Origin: Pseudomonadota bacterium
GTDB taxonomy: Bacteria; Pseudomonadota; Alphaproteobacteria; UBA8366; GCA-2717185
Direction: 5' to 3'
NCBI GenBank assembly: GCA_027619655.1
Contig: JAQCHR010000166.1
Location: 1 to 7,674, forward strand
Length of the DNA: 7,674 nucleotides
Positions 1 to 6,111 of this stretch are shown in pieces (the stretch's first letter is position 1; every line of letters begins with the position of its first letter). Below the pieces are notes generated by a model. The model saw nothing but the letters and a program-made list of their open reading frames with translations, made no database searches and had not been told where the DNA came from. A program made the translations under genes and the position numbers.

Positions 1-27
1 GTCCCGCCGGCTTCGGGAGAGTGTTAT

Positions 28-234
28 ATGGTTGAAGTCATCGTACGTAACAACGATGTGGATCAGGCGCTTCGCGTCCTGAAGAAGAAAATGCAGAAGG
101 AAGGCATTTTCCGGGAAATGCGGCTGCGGGAAAACTATGAAAAGCCGTCCGAGCGCCGCGCGCGCGACCAGGAGGAGGCCGTTCGGCGGCACCGCAAGCT
201 GATGCGCAAACGTATGGAACGCGAAGGCTATTAG
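28..234 (+). CDS. rpsU: 30S ribosomal protein S21
   Basis: This 68-residue protein is small ribosomal subunit protein S21, which binds the 30S platform near the 3' end of 16S rRNA and assists translation initiation. The conserved core is at the N-terminus (VEVIVRNNDVDQALRVLKKK), followed by a very basic helix ending in RRHRKLMRKRMEREGY. The length is normal for the family. The ATG has a purine-rich ribosome binding site, GGGAGA at 15-20, at suitable spacing. Only 27 bases precede the gene here, so its promoter is not visible. It converges on ppa, with a 78-base gap between the two stop codons. The identification is firm from sequence similarity alone. Confidence 0.97.
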   Translation: MVEVIVRNNDVDQALRVLKKKMQKEGIFREMRLRENYEKPSERRARDQEEAVRRHRKLMRKRMEREGY

Positions 235-252
235 ACCAGATCGCGTTCGATT

Positions 253-310
253 GGAACCGCCTCTGGCAATCCAGTAGACACGTGAATCTGATCTATCTTC
301 TTGCGGTTCC
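253..310. terminator. possible shared stem-loop between convergent rpsU and ppa
   Basis: The 78-base gap between the rpsU and ppa stop codons holds a perfect 8-bp inverted repeat: GGAACCGC at 253-260 and GCGGTTCC at 303-310, extendable by two G-U pairs in RNA. The loop is long (42 bases) and contains a small CTGG-CAAT-CCAG hairpin at 263-274. Neither strand shows a proper T-run, so this is at best a weak or factor-assisted bidirectional terminator. Confidence 0.3.
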
Positions 311-312
311 GG

Positions 313-843
313 TCAGATCGGCTTTGCCCGCGCGATCGCTTCCACGATCATCTGCTTTGCCGTGCCGGCGTTCATCCAGTCGCCGATCTTGACCCATTTG
401 CCCGGCTCCAGATCCTTGTAGTGCTCGAAGAAGTGCTGGATCTGCTGCAGGATGATGTCCGGCAGGTCGGAAAAATTGTTGATCCCTTCGTACCGCTTGG
501 TCAGGTGCGATGACGGCACCGCGATGATCTTTTCATCCTGGCCGGATTCATCCTCCATGATCATCACGCCGATGGGCCGCACATTGATGACGCAGCCGGG
601 GATCAACTGGCGGGTGTTGCAGACCAGCACATCGATGGGATCCCCGTCCTCCGACAGGGTGTGCGGCACGAAACCGTAATTGCCGGGATAGGTCATCGGC
701 GTATAGAGGAACCGGTCGACCACCAGCACGCCGGCATCCTTGTCCAGCTCGTATTTGATCGGCTGCCCGCCAACGGGCACTTCGATCAGCACATTCACGT
801 CCTCCGGCGGGTTGGTGCCGATGGCGATGGATTCGATGCGCAT
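313..843 (-). CDS. ppa: inorganic pyrophosphatase, family I
   Basis: This is a soluble cytoplasmic pyrophosphatase that hydrolyses PPi to two phosphates and so pulls biosynthetic reactions forward. At 176 residues it matches the bacterial hexameric family I enzymes. Every active-site residue I recall from the E. coli enzyme is present, shifted by one: Glu21, Lys30, Arg44, Tyr56, the metal-binding signature EDGDPIDVL with Asp66, Asp68 and Asp71, then Asp98, Asp103, Lys105, Tyr142 and Lys143. The start is supported by AAAAGGAA upstream of the ATG (about 848-856 on the complementary strand). It lies 35 bases downstream of the Bax-like gene on the same strand, so the two may be cotranscribed. Confidence 0.97.
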   Translation of the reverse strand: MRIESIAIGTNPPEDVNVLIEVPVGGQPIKYELDKDAGVLVVDRFLYTPMTYPGNYGFVPHTLSEDGDPIDVLVCNTRQLIPGCVINVRPIGVMIMEDESGQDEKIIAVPSSHLTKRYEGINNFSDLPDIILQQIQHFFEHYKDLEPGKWVKIGDWMNAGTAKQMIVEAIARAKPI

Positions 844-878
844 GGAATTCCTTTTCTTGGACGAAGGATGATGGATCG

Positions 879-1712
879 TCAGTTGCTGGAGAGCCGGATT
901 TCGTCGAAATGGGAAAGCTTTTCAGCCCGAATGACCGTGCGCAGCATACGCCCGTATCGTTCCGGAATTTCCGAATAGCCGGTCAGCAACTCGGTCAGTG
1001 ACATCCCCGTAGCGGATTTTCCCGACTCGCGGATCGCGGCCCGTACGTGCCGTAGCTTCGAATAGGCGTCATGCGTGTTGAGGTTATGCATGTAGGCCGC
1101 GACGCCGTGCCCCAGGGAATCGAACTGCATCACCTTGAACCCGCTCGCCTTTTCCGGCACGATGCCGGGCGCATCAGGATCATAGGTCCGCATGCCGAAC
1201 AGGTTGTTGCCGTGCCGGGCGAAGCGCGAGGTGCCCCAGCCGCTTTCCACCGCCGCCTGCGCCAGGACCAGCGAGGCCGGCACGATATCGACCCGCCGCT
1301 TCAACGTCGCAACATCGCCGGGTTCGACGCCGTAACGTTCATACAGGTCGGTTGGAATGTCATCGGGCTTTTCCAGGACGACCCTGCGTTCGGCGCGGAT
1401 GCGGTCGTTCTCCCGCGCGACAAGCGGCATGGCGACCTTGAAGAACGCCTGCTTGCGCGCATCCGCCGGGATCGCCGACAGATCGACATCGAACCGATCG
1501 ACAAAGGCCGGCGCGACGAGCCTGGTCTTGCGGATGTCATCGAGTGAGACGTCCCGTACCCGATGCAACGCCGCACTTTCCTCCGGCGCGCGCAGGCCCC
1601 GGTCGAACGCCATGTAGCCGGACAGGGCAATGACGCAGAGCAGCGCCGCCGCGGCCGCAATATGGATCCGACGGCCCGTTTTCAGGAACTTGCTCACGTT
1701 GCGCTGCAGCAT
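879..1712 (-). CDS. Bax-like membrane-anchored glucosaminidase (peptidoglycan hydrolase)
   Basis: This protein probably cleaves N-acetylglucosaminyl bonds in peptidoglycan, as expected for the Bax/FlgJ-type glucosaminidase superfamily. A short basic N-terminus (KFLKTGRR) precedes one hydrophobic segment at about residues 17-35, giving a signal anchor with the rest in the periplasm. The catalytic domain covers roughly 140-270: LAQAAVESGWGTSRFA with the likely catalytic Glu156, then GNNLFGMRTY (168-177), YMHNLNTH (207-214) and YSEIPERYG (246-254). ATG at 1712 (277 residues) is preferred; a GTG immediately before it at 1715 would add one residue. No clear Shine-Dalgarno sequence is visible for either. 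It sits between the 199-aa gene and ppa on the same strand. Membership of the family is clear; the physiological role is inferred. Confidence 0.88.
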   Translation of the reverse strand: MLQRNVSKFLKTGRRIHIAAAAALLCVIALSGYMAFDRGLRAPEESAALHRVRDVSLDDIRKTRLVAPAFVDRFDVDLSAIPADARKQAFFKVAMPLVARENDRIRAERRVVLEKPDDIPTDLYERYGVEPGDVATLKRRVDIVPASLVLAQAAVESGWGTSRFARHGNNLFGMRTYDPDAPGIVPEKASGFKVMQFDSLGHGVAAYMHNLNTHDAYSKLRHVRAAIRESGKSATGMSLTELLTGYSEIPERYGRMLRTVIRAEKLSHFDEIRLSSN

Positions 1713-1798
1713 CACAGCAGCGACTTAGACGCTTCGTGTGGCGGAATCAAGGCGTCATAAAGGCGATTTCCGAATTATGGCGGCGCGTCGTCACGGCG

Positions 1799-2398
1799 CT
1801 ATAAACCGCGCCGCCAGTAAGGAACGTACTGGTTTACCGTCACGACGCCGCCGGGCGACATCTCCTCCAGCGCCGTCACCAGCCCCGACGCCGTACCGCC
1901 GGTGGCGGCGGCATGCTCCACCAGGAACAGGTGGTCGCCGGGATTGGCTTCATTGCGATAAAGGCGGACCTGCCCTTCCGGCGCGTCCTGCCACGATGCC
2001 CGCTCGACCAGGCTGGCTTCGTCCATCCCCCGGCAGATGATAGCGGTCAGCCGCCTGGCGTGGCCCTCCACCCGTTCGGTTATGCGGTCGCCGGGCCAGA
2101 GCTGCGGACCGGTCATGCGGTAATGGCCCCGCACCGACCGGGTAACCCGTTTGGTCCAGATGCTGGAATTTTCATAGCCGATCGCCTCGTATTCGGGGCA
2201 GTGCAGCACATCCGTCGATTCCAGGTCATACAACGCCATATACCGCGGGAAGCCCCCGGTGCAGACATAGCGTTGCAAGACCTCGAACCCGGGCACGGCT
2301 TCGCGTTCGGGGAGGTGTTCGAGATCGTACCAGTCGTTGAACTCCTCCTCATTCAGCGGCTGCGGTTCCATCAACACGAATAACAGGCCTTTCGCCAT
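1799..2398 (-). CDS. EthD-like / dimeric alpha-beta barrel-type protein, function unknown
   Basis: This 199-residue soluble protein has no signal peptide or membrane segment. Near its N-terminus is EFNDWYDLEHLPER (19-32) followed by PGFEVLQRYV. The pattern of Trp-Tyr, a His-containing LEHLPER and a following beta strand is typical of small ferredoxin-like dimeric barrel proteins related to EthD. A second half begins around ARRLTAIICRGMDE, so the protein may hold two such barrels in tandem; this is inference. The start is well supported by GGGAGGGA (about 2407-2414, complementary strand). It is divergent from the ThDP enzyme across a short gap. Relatives of this fold often accompany catabolic oxygenases or decarboxylases, so a role with that enzyme is plausible but unproven. 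Confidence 0.8.
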   Translation of the reverse strand: MAKGLLFVLMEPQPLNEEEFNDWYDLEHLPEREAVPGFEVLQRYVCTGGFPRYMALYDLESTDVLHCPEYEAIGYENSSIWTKRVTRSVRGHYRMTGPQLWPGDRITERVEGHARRLTAIICRGMDEASLVERASWQDAPEGQVRLYRNEANPGDHLFLVEHAAATGGTASGLVTALEEMSPGGVVTVNQYVPYWRRGL

Positions 2399-2529
2399 CG
2401 TCTTTTCCCTCCCGGTAGCATTGTTCCCGAATGAAGACTGCGCCCGAACCGCTCGTGAGTCGACAGCGGCGGTGCAAGACGATAATGATTATGCCCGCGA
2501 CGTCTCCCATTCCCAACCGACAGGCTGTC
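2399..2529. promoter_or_regulatory. divergent intergenic region (EthD-like gene / ThDP enzyme)
   Basis: The 131 bases between the two divergent starts must hold both promoters unless transcription enters from further away. I see no convincing paired -35/-10 boxes. GATAAT at 2481-2486 is a possible -10 for the rightward gene; it would put transcription start near 2493, only about 37 bases before the ATG at 2530, and would exclude the upstream ATG at 2431. The odd palindrome TAATGATTA overlaps it and could be an operator. Both points are inference. Confidence 0.35.
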
Positions 2530-4203
2530 ATGACCGATTCACCGAACCGCATCGCCGGGCGCTCAGCCTTCCTCGCCATCCTGAAAGACGAGGGCATCAC
2601 AAAGCTGTTCGGCAACCCCGGCACGACCGAACTGCCGATCATGCATGCGCTGAAGGAACATTCGGATCTCGACTTCGTGCTGGCGCTGCAGGAAGCGCTG
2701 GTCGTGGCGATGGCGGACGGGTATTCGCGCGCCTCGGGCGAGCTGGTCGCCGTCAATGTTCATGTGGCGCCGGGACTCGGCAACGCGATGGGGTCGATCT
2801 ATACGTCCAAGCGCTCCAATACGCCGATGATCATCACCGCCGGGCAGCAGGAACAGGGCCACGGGCTGGAAGAACCGCTGCTCTATGATCCGCTGGTACC
2901 GATCGCGACGCCAATGGTCAAGTGGGCGACCGAGGTGACACGGCTGGAAGACCTGCCGCAGATCATGCGCCGGGCCGCGAAGATCGCCACCACCGCGCCG
3001 ACGGGCCCGGTCTTCATCGCCCTGCCCGGCGATATCCTGAACGCGGAAGCCGGCATCGACCTCGGCAAGTCGACCCGGGTGGATACGCGCACACGACCTT
3101 CCGACGATGCCCTGGAAGGGTTCGCGAAGCGTATCCTCGCAGCCAAAAACCCGGCAATCATCGCCGGCGAGGAAATCGTCACCGGCGACGCCTTCGATGA
3201 AATCGCCGAATTCGCCGATGCGCTGGGCGCGCCGGCCTGGCAGCAATCGATTGCCTATGGCTCGCATTTCCCGTCCGAACACCGCACCTTCATGGGCTCG
3301 GTGCTGCGCAACCAGGCGCAGGTCCGCAAGATCCTGGAGCCATACGATCTGCTGGTCTTTGTCGGCGCCGACGTGCTGCGCATGTCGGTCTGGCAGGAAA
3401 CCGACGCGATGCCGCCGGATATGCCAATCGTGCAGATCGGGCTGAACGACTGGGAAATGGGCAAGGTCTATCCGGCGGAAATCGCCCTGCGCGCCGATGT
3501 CAAGGAAACGCTTAAGGTCCTGACGCCACTGGTGTCGAAACTGGGCGGCGCTGCACACAAAGCCGTGGCGGAATCCCGCATCAAGGCGCTGGCCGACAGC
3601 AACTGGACCGCCAAGCGCGCCATTGCAGTGAAAAAGGCCAAAGCCAAGGCGGAGAGTGTGCCGATCAACCCCGACTGGCTGATGATGACGATCACCGACA
3701 CGATCCCGGCCGGCACGGTAGTCGTCGACGAAGGCATCACCAGTTCCGCCCGGTTGATGGATTTCCTTCCCTATCGGGACCGCCATGATTTCTTCGGCAT
3801 GGTCAGCGGCGGCATCGGCTGGGCTGCGCCCGCAACAGTCGGTATCCAGTTGGCACAGCCGGCGCGACCCGTCGTGTCGATTATCGGCGACGGCAGTTTG
3901 ATGTATTCGGTGCAGTCGCTCTGGACGGCGGCGCATCTGAACCTGCCGATCACCTATGTCATCGCTAACAACCGGGGCTACCGGATCCTGAAGCAGCGGC
4001 TGCTGTCGATGCATGACAATGACAATTTCGTGGGCATGGACATGACCGACCCGCCCATCGACTTCGTCGGGCTGGCGCGGTCTCTCGGCATGACCGCGCA
4101 ATGTATCACTGACCCGGCGGATTTCGGTCCCGCGCTTGCCGCATCGATTGAAAGCCGGAAACCCACGCTACTGGAGGTTATCGTCGAGGACTCGGTACGC
4201 TAA
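2530..4203 (+). CDS. thiamine-diphosphate-dependent enzyme, benzoylformate decarboxylase-like
   Basis: This 557-residue enzyme has the three-domain layout of ThDP decarboxylases, carboligases and acetolactate synthases. The Pyr domain carries FGNPGTTELP (27-36), the cofactor-activating glutamate Glu55 in LALQEALVVAMADGYS, and His78 in NVHVAPGLGNAMG. The PP domain carries the Mg-ThDP motif GDG (453-455) to NN (480-481). The strongest resemblance is to benzoylformate decarboxylase. By alignment from memory, that enzyme's catalytic Ser26 is Thr32 here and its His281 is Ser286, so the true substrate is uncertain; a 2-oxo acid is likely. I chose the ATG at 2530 because family members begin about here. 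An in-frame ATG at 2431 would add 33 low-complexity residues without homology, and ATGs at 2485 and 2491 are also possible. The ribosome binding site is weak (AGG at 2522-2524). The TRAP binding protein follows 92 bases later. Confidence 0.88.
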   Translation: MTDSPNRIAGRSAFLAILKDEGITKLFGNPGTTELPIMHALKEHSDLDFVLALQEALVVAMADGYSRASGELVAVNVHVAPGLGNAMGSIYTSKRSNTPMIITAGQQEQGHGLEEPLLYDPLVPIATPMVKWATEVTRLEDLPQIMRRAAKIATTAPTGPVFIALPGDILNAEAGIDLGKSTRVDTRTRPSDDALEGFAKRILAAKNPAIIAGEEIVTGDAFDEIAEFADALGAPAWQQSIAYGSHFPSEHRTFMGSVLRNQAQVRKILEPYDLLVFVGADVLRMSVWQETDAMPPDMPIVQIGLNDWEMGKVYPAEIALRADVKETLKVLTPLVSKLGGAAHKAVAESRIKALADSNWTAKRAIAVKKAKAKAESVPINPDWLMMTITDTIPAGTVVVDEGITSSARLMDFLPYRDRHDFFGMVSGGIGWAAPATVGIQLAQPARPVVSIIGDGSLMYSVQSLWTAAHLNLPITYVIANNRGYRILKQRLLSMHDNDNFVGMDMTDPPIDFVGLARSLGMTAQCITDPADFGPALAASIESRKPTLLEVIVEDSVR

Positions 4204-4207
4204 GCCC

Positions 4208-4267
4208 TTGATAGAAGGCGCTTTCATGACTCTCCAGAATATAGTACAGTGATAAAAATGCTATCAA
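4208..4267. repeat. inverted repeat in AT-rich leader of the TRAP gene
   Basis: The gap between the ThDP enzyme and the TRAP gene is clearly AT-richer than its surroundings. It holds a perfect 7-bp inverted repeat, TTGATAG at 4208-4214 and CTATCAA at 4261-4267, with TATAGT at 4240-4245 between the arms. The right arm runs into a tandem ATCAATATCAAT (4263-4274) just before the ribosome binding site. It could be a pair of operator half-sites around a promoter specific to the binding-protein gene. I could not pair TATAGT with a well-placed -35 box. Confidence 0.35.
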
Positions 4268-4295
4268 TATCAATCCTTTAGGGAGGTAGAGACGT

Positions 4296-5354
4296 ATGGT
4301 ATCGGTTAAGAAATTGCTGGCGGTCGCGGCTGTCGGCATCAGCACCGGGCTGGTGGCGCCAATGGCCTCGGCGGAAATCCAGAAAATGGACTTCAAGGTT
4401 GTCGGCACGTGGCACAACCTGCCGCCGGGCTACATGTTCGAAAAGCCGTTCTGGGACGAGCAGGTATCGAAACTGTCCGGCGGCAAGATCACCGGCAAGC
4501 TCAATCCGATCACCGAACTCGGTCTCAAGGGTTTTGAAACCCTCCGCCTGACGAAGATCGGTGTGTTCGACATCGCCTTCGCCTCATACGGCTACGTCGC
4601 ATCGGAAGCGCCGGAAATCGAAGGCGCCGACCTTTCGTCCGTCGCCAACAGCTTCGACGAAGCCTACAGGGTCCTGAAGGCCTACGAGCCGCACGTGGCT
4701 GACGTTGTCGAAAAGAAGTACGGGCTGAAATACCTGTTCAGCTACCCGTTCCCGAGCCAGATGATCTTCTGCAGCAAGCCGGTCACCAAGCTGGAAGACA
4801 TCGCCGGCAAGAAGGTGCGCGTCTACGCAACCACCTTGGGCGATTTCGTCGAGGGCCTTGGCGGCACCAGCGTGACGATCTCCTTCGCGGAAGTCGTGCC
4901 CGCCCTGCAGAAGGGCGTCGCCGATTGCGGCATCACCGGTTCGATGGCGGCCTATAATGCCAAATGGCACGAAGTCATTACCTACGCGATGAAGGTCCGC
5001 GTCGGGATGGGCATGGCAATGATGGCGATGAACCTGAAAAAGTGGAATTCGCTCAATGCGGATACCAAGAAATTCTTTACCGACCAGTCGGCGCGGCTGG
5101 AAAAGGAAATGTGGGCCGCGATGGAAGCGGAAGACGACGAAGCATTGCGTTGCTTGAGCGGCAAGGGCGATTGCTCGCGTGGCCCCGGTGGGTCTGTCGT
5201 CATCACAGACCCGAGCCCCGCGGATGCGGCGCTTCGCCAGAAGGTGCTGAAGGACCACGTTCTGAAGAAATGGGCGGCGCGTTGTTCCGAGGAATGCGTC
5301 AAGAACTGGAATGCGACGGCCGGCAAGGTCGTGGGCCTCACAGCAGCAAAATAA
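4296..5354 (+). CDS. TRAP transporter solute-binding protein, DctP family
   Basis: This is a periplasmic binding protein for a tripartite ATP-independent transporter, which drives uptake of carboxylates and related acids with an ion gradient. A Sec signal peptide is plain: KK, a hydrophobic core, and cleavage after MASA at residue 26. The mature protein shows the DctP pattern, with KLEDIAGKKVRVYAT carrying the likely carboxylate-binding Arg175, then SFAEVVPALQKGVADCGITG. At 352 residues it is slightly long. The C-terminal part has cysteines at 286 and 293 (CX6C) and at 330 and 334 (CX3C), plus Cys159 and Cys211, which is unusual for this family. The start is certain: GGAGG at 4282-4286, 9 bases before the ATG. 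No DctQ or DctM permease gene is in the window, and a terminator follows directly, so its partners lie elsewhere. Confidence 0.93.
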   Translation: MVSVKKLLAVAAVGISTGLVAPMASAEIQKMDFKVVGTWHNLPPGYMFEKPFWDEQVSKLSGGKITGKLNPITELGLKGFETLRLTKIGVFDIAFASYGYVASEAPEIEGADLSSVANSFDEAYRVLKAYEPHVADVVEKKYGLKYLFSYPFPSQMIFCSKPVTKLEDIAGKKVRVYATTLGDFVEGLGGTSVTISFAEVVPALQKGVADCGITGSMAAYNAKWHEVITYAMKVRVGMGMAMMAMNLKKWNSLNADTKKFFTDQSARLEKEMWAAMEAEDDEALRCLSGKGDCSRGPGGSVVITDPSPADAALRQKVLKDHVLKKWAARCSEECVKNWNATAGKVVGLTAAK

Positions 5355-5365
5355 GATACCGCTGA

Positions 5366-5393
5366 CGGCAGGCCGGGTTCATCCCGCCTGCCG
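5366..5393 (+). terminator. GC-rich hairpin preceding the main terminator
   Basis: Twelve bases after the TRAP gene stop, CGGCAGGC (5366-5373) pairs with GCCTGCCG (5386-5393). An inner GGG/CCC stem (5375-5377 with 5383-5385) follows a one-base bulge and closes a TTCAT loop. No T-run follows, so alone it is not a classic terminator. It may protect the mRNA 3' end or assist the terminator just downstream. Confidence 0.6.
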
Positions 5394-5405
5394 GCATTGC
5401 AAACG

Positions 5406-5444
5406 AAACGACCGCCACGGCGATTTGCCCTGGCGGTCGTTTTT
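5406..5444 (+). terminator. strong rho-independent terminator after the TRAP gene
   Basis: AAACGACCGCCA (5406-5417) pairs perfectly over 12 bp with TGGCGGTCGTTT (5431-5442). The loop can add a GGC/GCC extension around GATTT. The 3' arm merges into a run of five T at 5440-5444. This is a textbook intrinsic terminator for the rightward ThDP-enzyme/TRAP transcript. On the other strand the stem is followed by CGTTTGC, a poor T-run, so termination of the converging small-gene transcript would be weaker. Confidence 0.92.
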
Positions 5445-5496
5445 CGTTCTGCGCAGTTTTTGTCCGTCGGTCTATCCGCCCGGTCGGACCGGAACG

Positions 5497-5769
5497 CTAT
5501 TCCAGCCTTCCCTGCCGCATGCCCGGCGGCGGCGCCGCGGGTTTAGCCGCGAGGGGGTCGCGGCCCTGGCCGTCCAGAAACACGGCGGCCTTTTCCCGCG
5601 CCATGCAGACATAGGTGGCCTGGCTTCGCGCCCCGGCAGCTTCGGTTTCGATAAAGGCCCGCATGCTGCAGTTCAGCGGCGACGTAAACGACTGCATTGT
5701 TTGCATCGTCATGATGGAACCATCGCCCAGCGCGAACAGGACGACCAGCACATAGGGCAGCGGCGTCAT
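5497..5769 (-). CDS. small probably exported protein with two cysteines, function unknown
   Basis: This 90-residue protein is not one I can name. It opens with a hydrophobic stretch (LPYVLVVLFALG, residues 4-15) that could be a signal peptide or short anchor, although the usual basic residues before it are missing. The middle contains Cys34 (LNCSM) and Cys55 (YVCMA) about 20 residues apart, with alanine-rich sequence between. That resembles small periplasmic proteins with one disulfide. The tail is proline-rich (AAPPPG). Its ATG overlaps the stop of the upstream 80-aa gene as ATGA, and AAGG lies just before it, so translation is probably coupled. A longer reading from 5853 exists but runs out of frame through the upstream gene and lacks support. 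It should share the operator-controlled promoter at 6081-6109. Confidence 0.65.
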   Translation of the reverse strand: MTPLPYVLVVLFALGDGSIMTMQTMQSFTSPLNCSMRAFIETEAAGARSQATYVCMAREKAAVFLDGQGRDPLAAKPAAPPPGMRQGRLE

Positions 5770-6008
5770 GCCGCCTTGCCTGTCGGACGCGGCAGGGTCA
5801 CCCCATCGCGTGCGGCCAGATATGGCGCAACCTGCCGGTGTCGGTTTTCCCACCGGTTCGTAATTGCGGAATATTCGAGACCCGGCCGCCGGGCCATCTG
5901 CCGCTCATAGGCAGCCCGATCCCGGTCATCGGGCCGGCTTGCGGTTTCGGTCATGCGGTGCATCGATTGTTTCCACAATACACCGAGATAATCTCCAAGA
6001 GCATCCAT
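5766..6008 (-). CDS. small hydrophilic protein, function unknown, first gene of the XRE-controlled pair
   Basis: This 80-residue cytoplasmic-looking protein is rich in Arg and charged residues (RPDDRDRAAYERQMARR), with several aromatics (DYLG, LWKQ, RWENRHR), and has no membrane segment or motif I recognise. The start is well supported by AGGAGGA at 6014-6020 (complementary strand), 5 bases before the ATG. An in-frame ATG at 6104 would add 32 residues, but that codon lies inside an operator and upstream of the predicted transcription start, so I reject it. The stop overlaps the start of the 90-aa gene as ATGA. Divergent from the XRE regulator, it is the probable target of the regulator through three palindromic operators. 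Confidence 0.68.
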   Translation of the reverse strand: MDALGDYLGVLWKQSMHRMTETASRPDDRDRAAYERQMARRPGLEYSAITNRWENRHRQVAPYLAARDGVTLPRPTGKAA

Positions 6009-6056
6009 CGCGATCCTCCTTTCGGTTCTGAGCGTTTGCCCCAGCCCCTGCCTTGA

Positions 6057-6069
6057 CGCACTCTGTGCG
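6057..6069. promoter_or_regulatory. operator A, CGCAC-TCT-GTGCG
   Basis: A 13-bp palindrome with perfect 5-bp arms and a 3-bp centre. It falls just downstream of the predicted start of the leftward transcript (near 6074), where a bound protein would block RNA polymerase clearance. With flanks it reads GACGCACTCTGTGCGC, one mismatch from the 16 bases at operator B, 32 bp away. Only the small-gene side has this extra site. Confidence 0.78.
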
Positions 6070-6080
6070 CTTATGAAACA

Positions 6081-6109
6081 GATATAGACGCACTCCGTGC
6101 GCATTACAA
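6081..6109 (-). promoter_or_regulatory. predicted leftward promoter of the small-gene pair
   Basis: Read on the minus strand, TTGTAA (-35, 6104-6109) is followed after exactly 17 bases by TATATC (-10, 6081-6086). Operator B occupies the spacer. Predicted start is near 6074, giving a leader of about 66 bases to the ATG at 6008. The mirror-image position of a second promoter supports the assignment. The boxes match sigma-70 consensus only partly. Confidence 0.65.
6089..6101. promoter_or_regulatory. operator B, CGCAC-TCC-GTGCG
   Basis: Second copy of the palindrome, with perfect 5-bp arms. It lies wholly between the -35 and -10 boxes of the predicted leftward promoter, so occupancy should exclude RNA polymerase. 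Its centre (6095) is 32 bp from operator A and 31 bp from operator C, about three helical turns each, so all three sites face the same side of the DNA. Confidence 0.82.
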
Positions 6110-6111
6110 GC

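Noticed and set aside
1071..1547. 158-codon plus-strand frame
   Set aside because: It is antisense to the Bax-like gene, whose domain motifs are clear; no ribosome binding site is present.
2431..2529. 33-residue N-terminal extension of the ThDP enzyme
   Set aside because: The extension has no family similarity and a weak ribosome binding site, and overlaps the likely promoter region of the divergent pair.
2563..4101. Long open frame (512 codons) on the minus strand
   Set aside because: It is antisense to the ThDP enzyme, has Arg/His/Asp/Gln-rich composition typical of a shadow frame in GC-rich DNA, and has no ribosome binding site or recognisable domain.
4584..5258. 224-codon minus-strand frame in the TRAP gene
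   Set aside because: It is the reverse of a confidently identified gene, with His/Arg-rich shadow composition.
5311..5910. 199-codon plus-strand frame
   Set aside because: It begins inside the TRAP gene, runs through the strong terminator, and opposes two better-supported small genes; the product is Arg/Pro-rich with no motif.
6009..6104. 32-residue N-terminal extension of the 80-aa protein
   Set aside because: Its ATG overlaps operator B and lies upstream of the predicted transcription start, while the internal ATG at 6008 has an excellent AGGAGGA.
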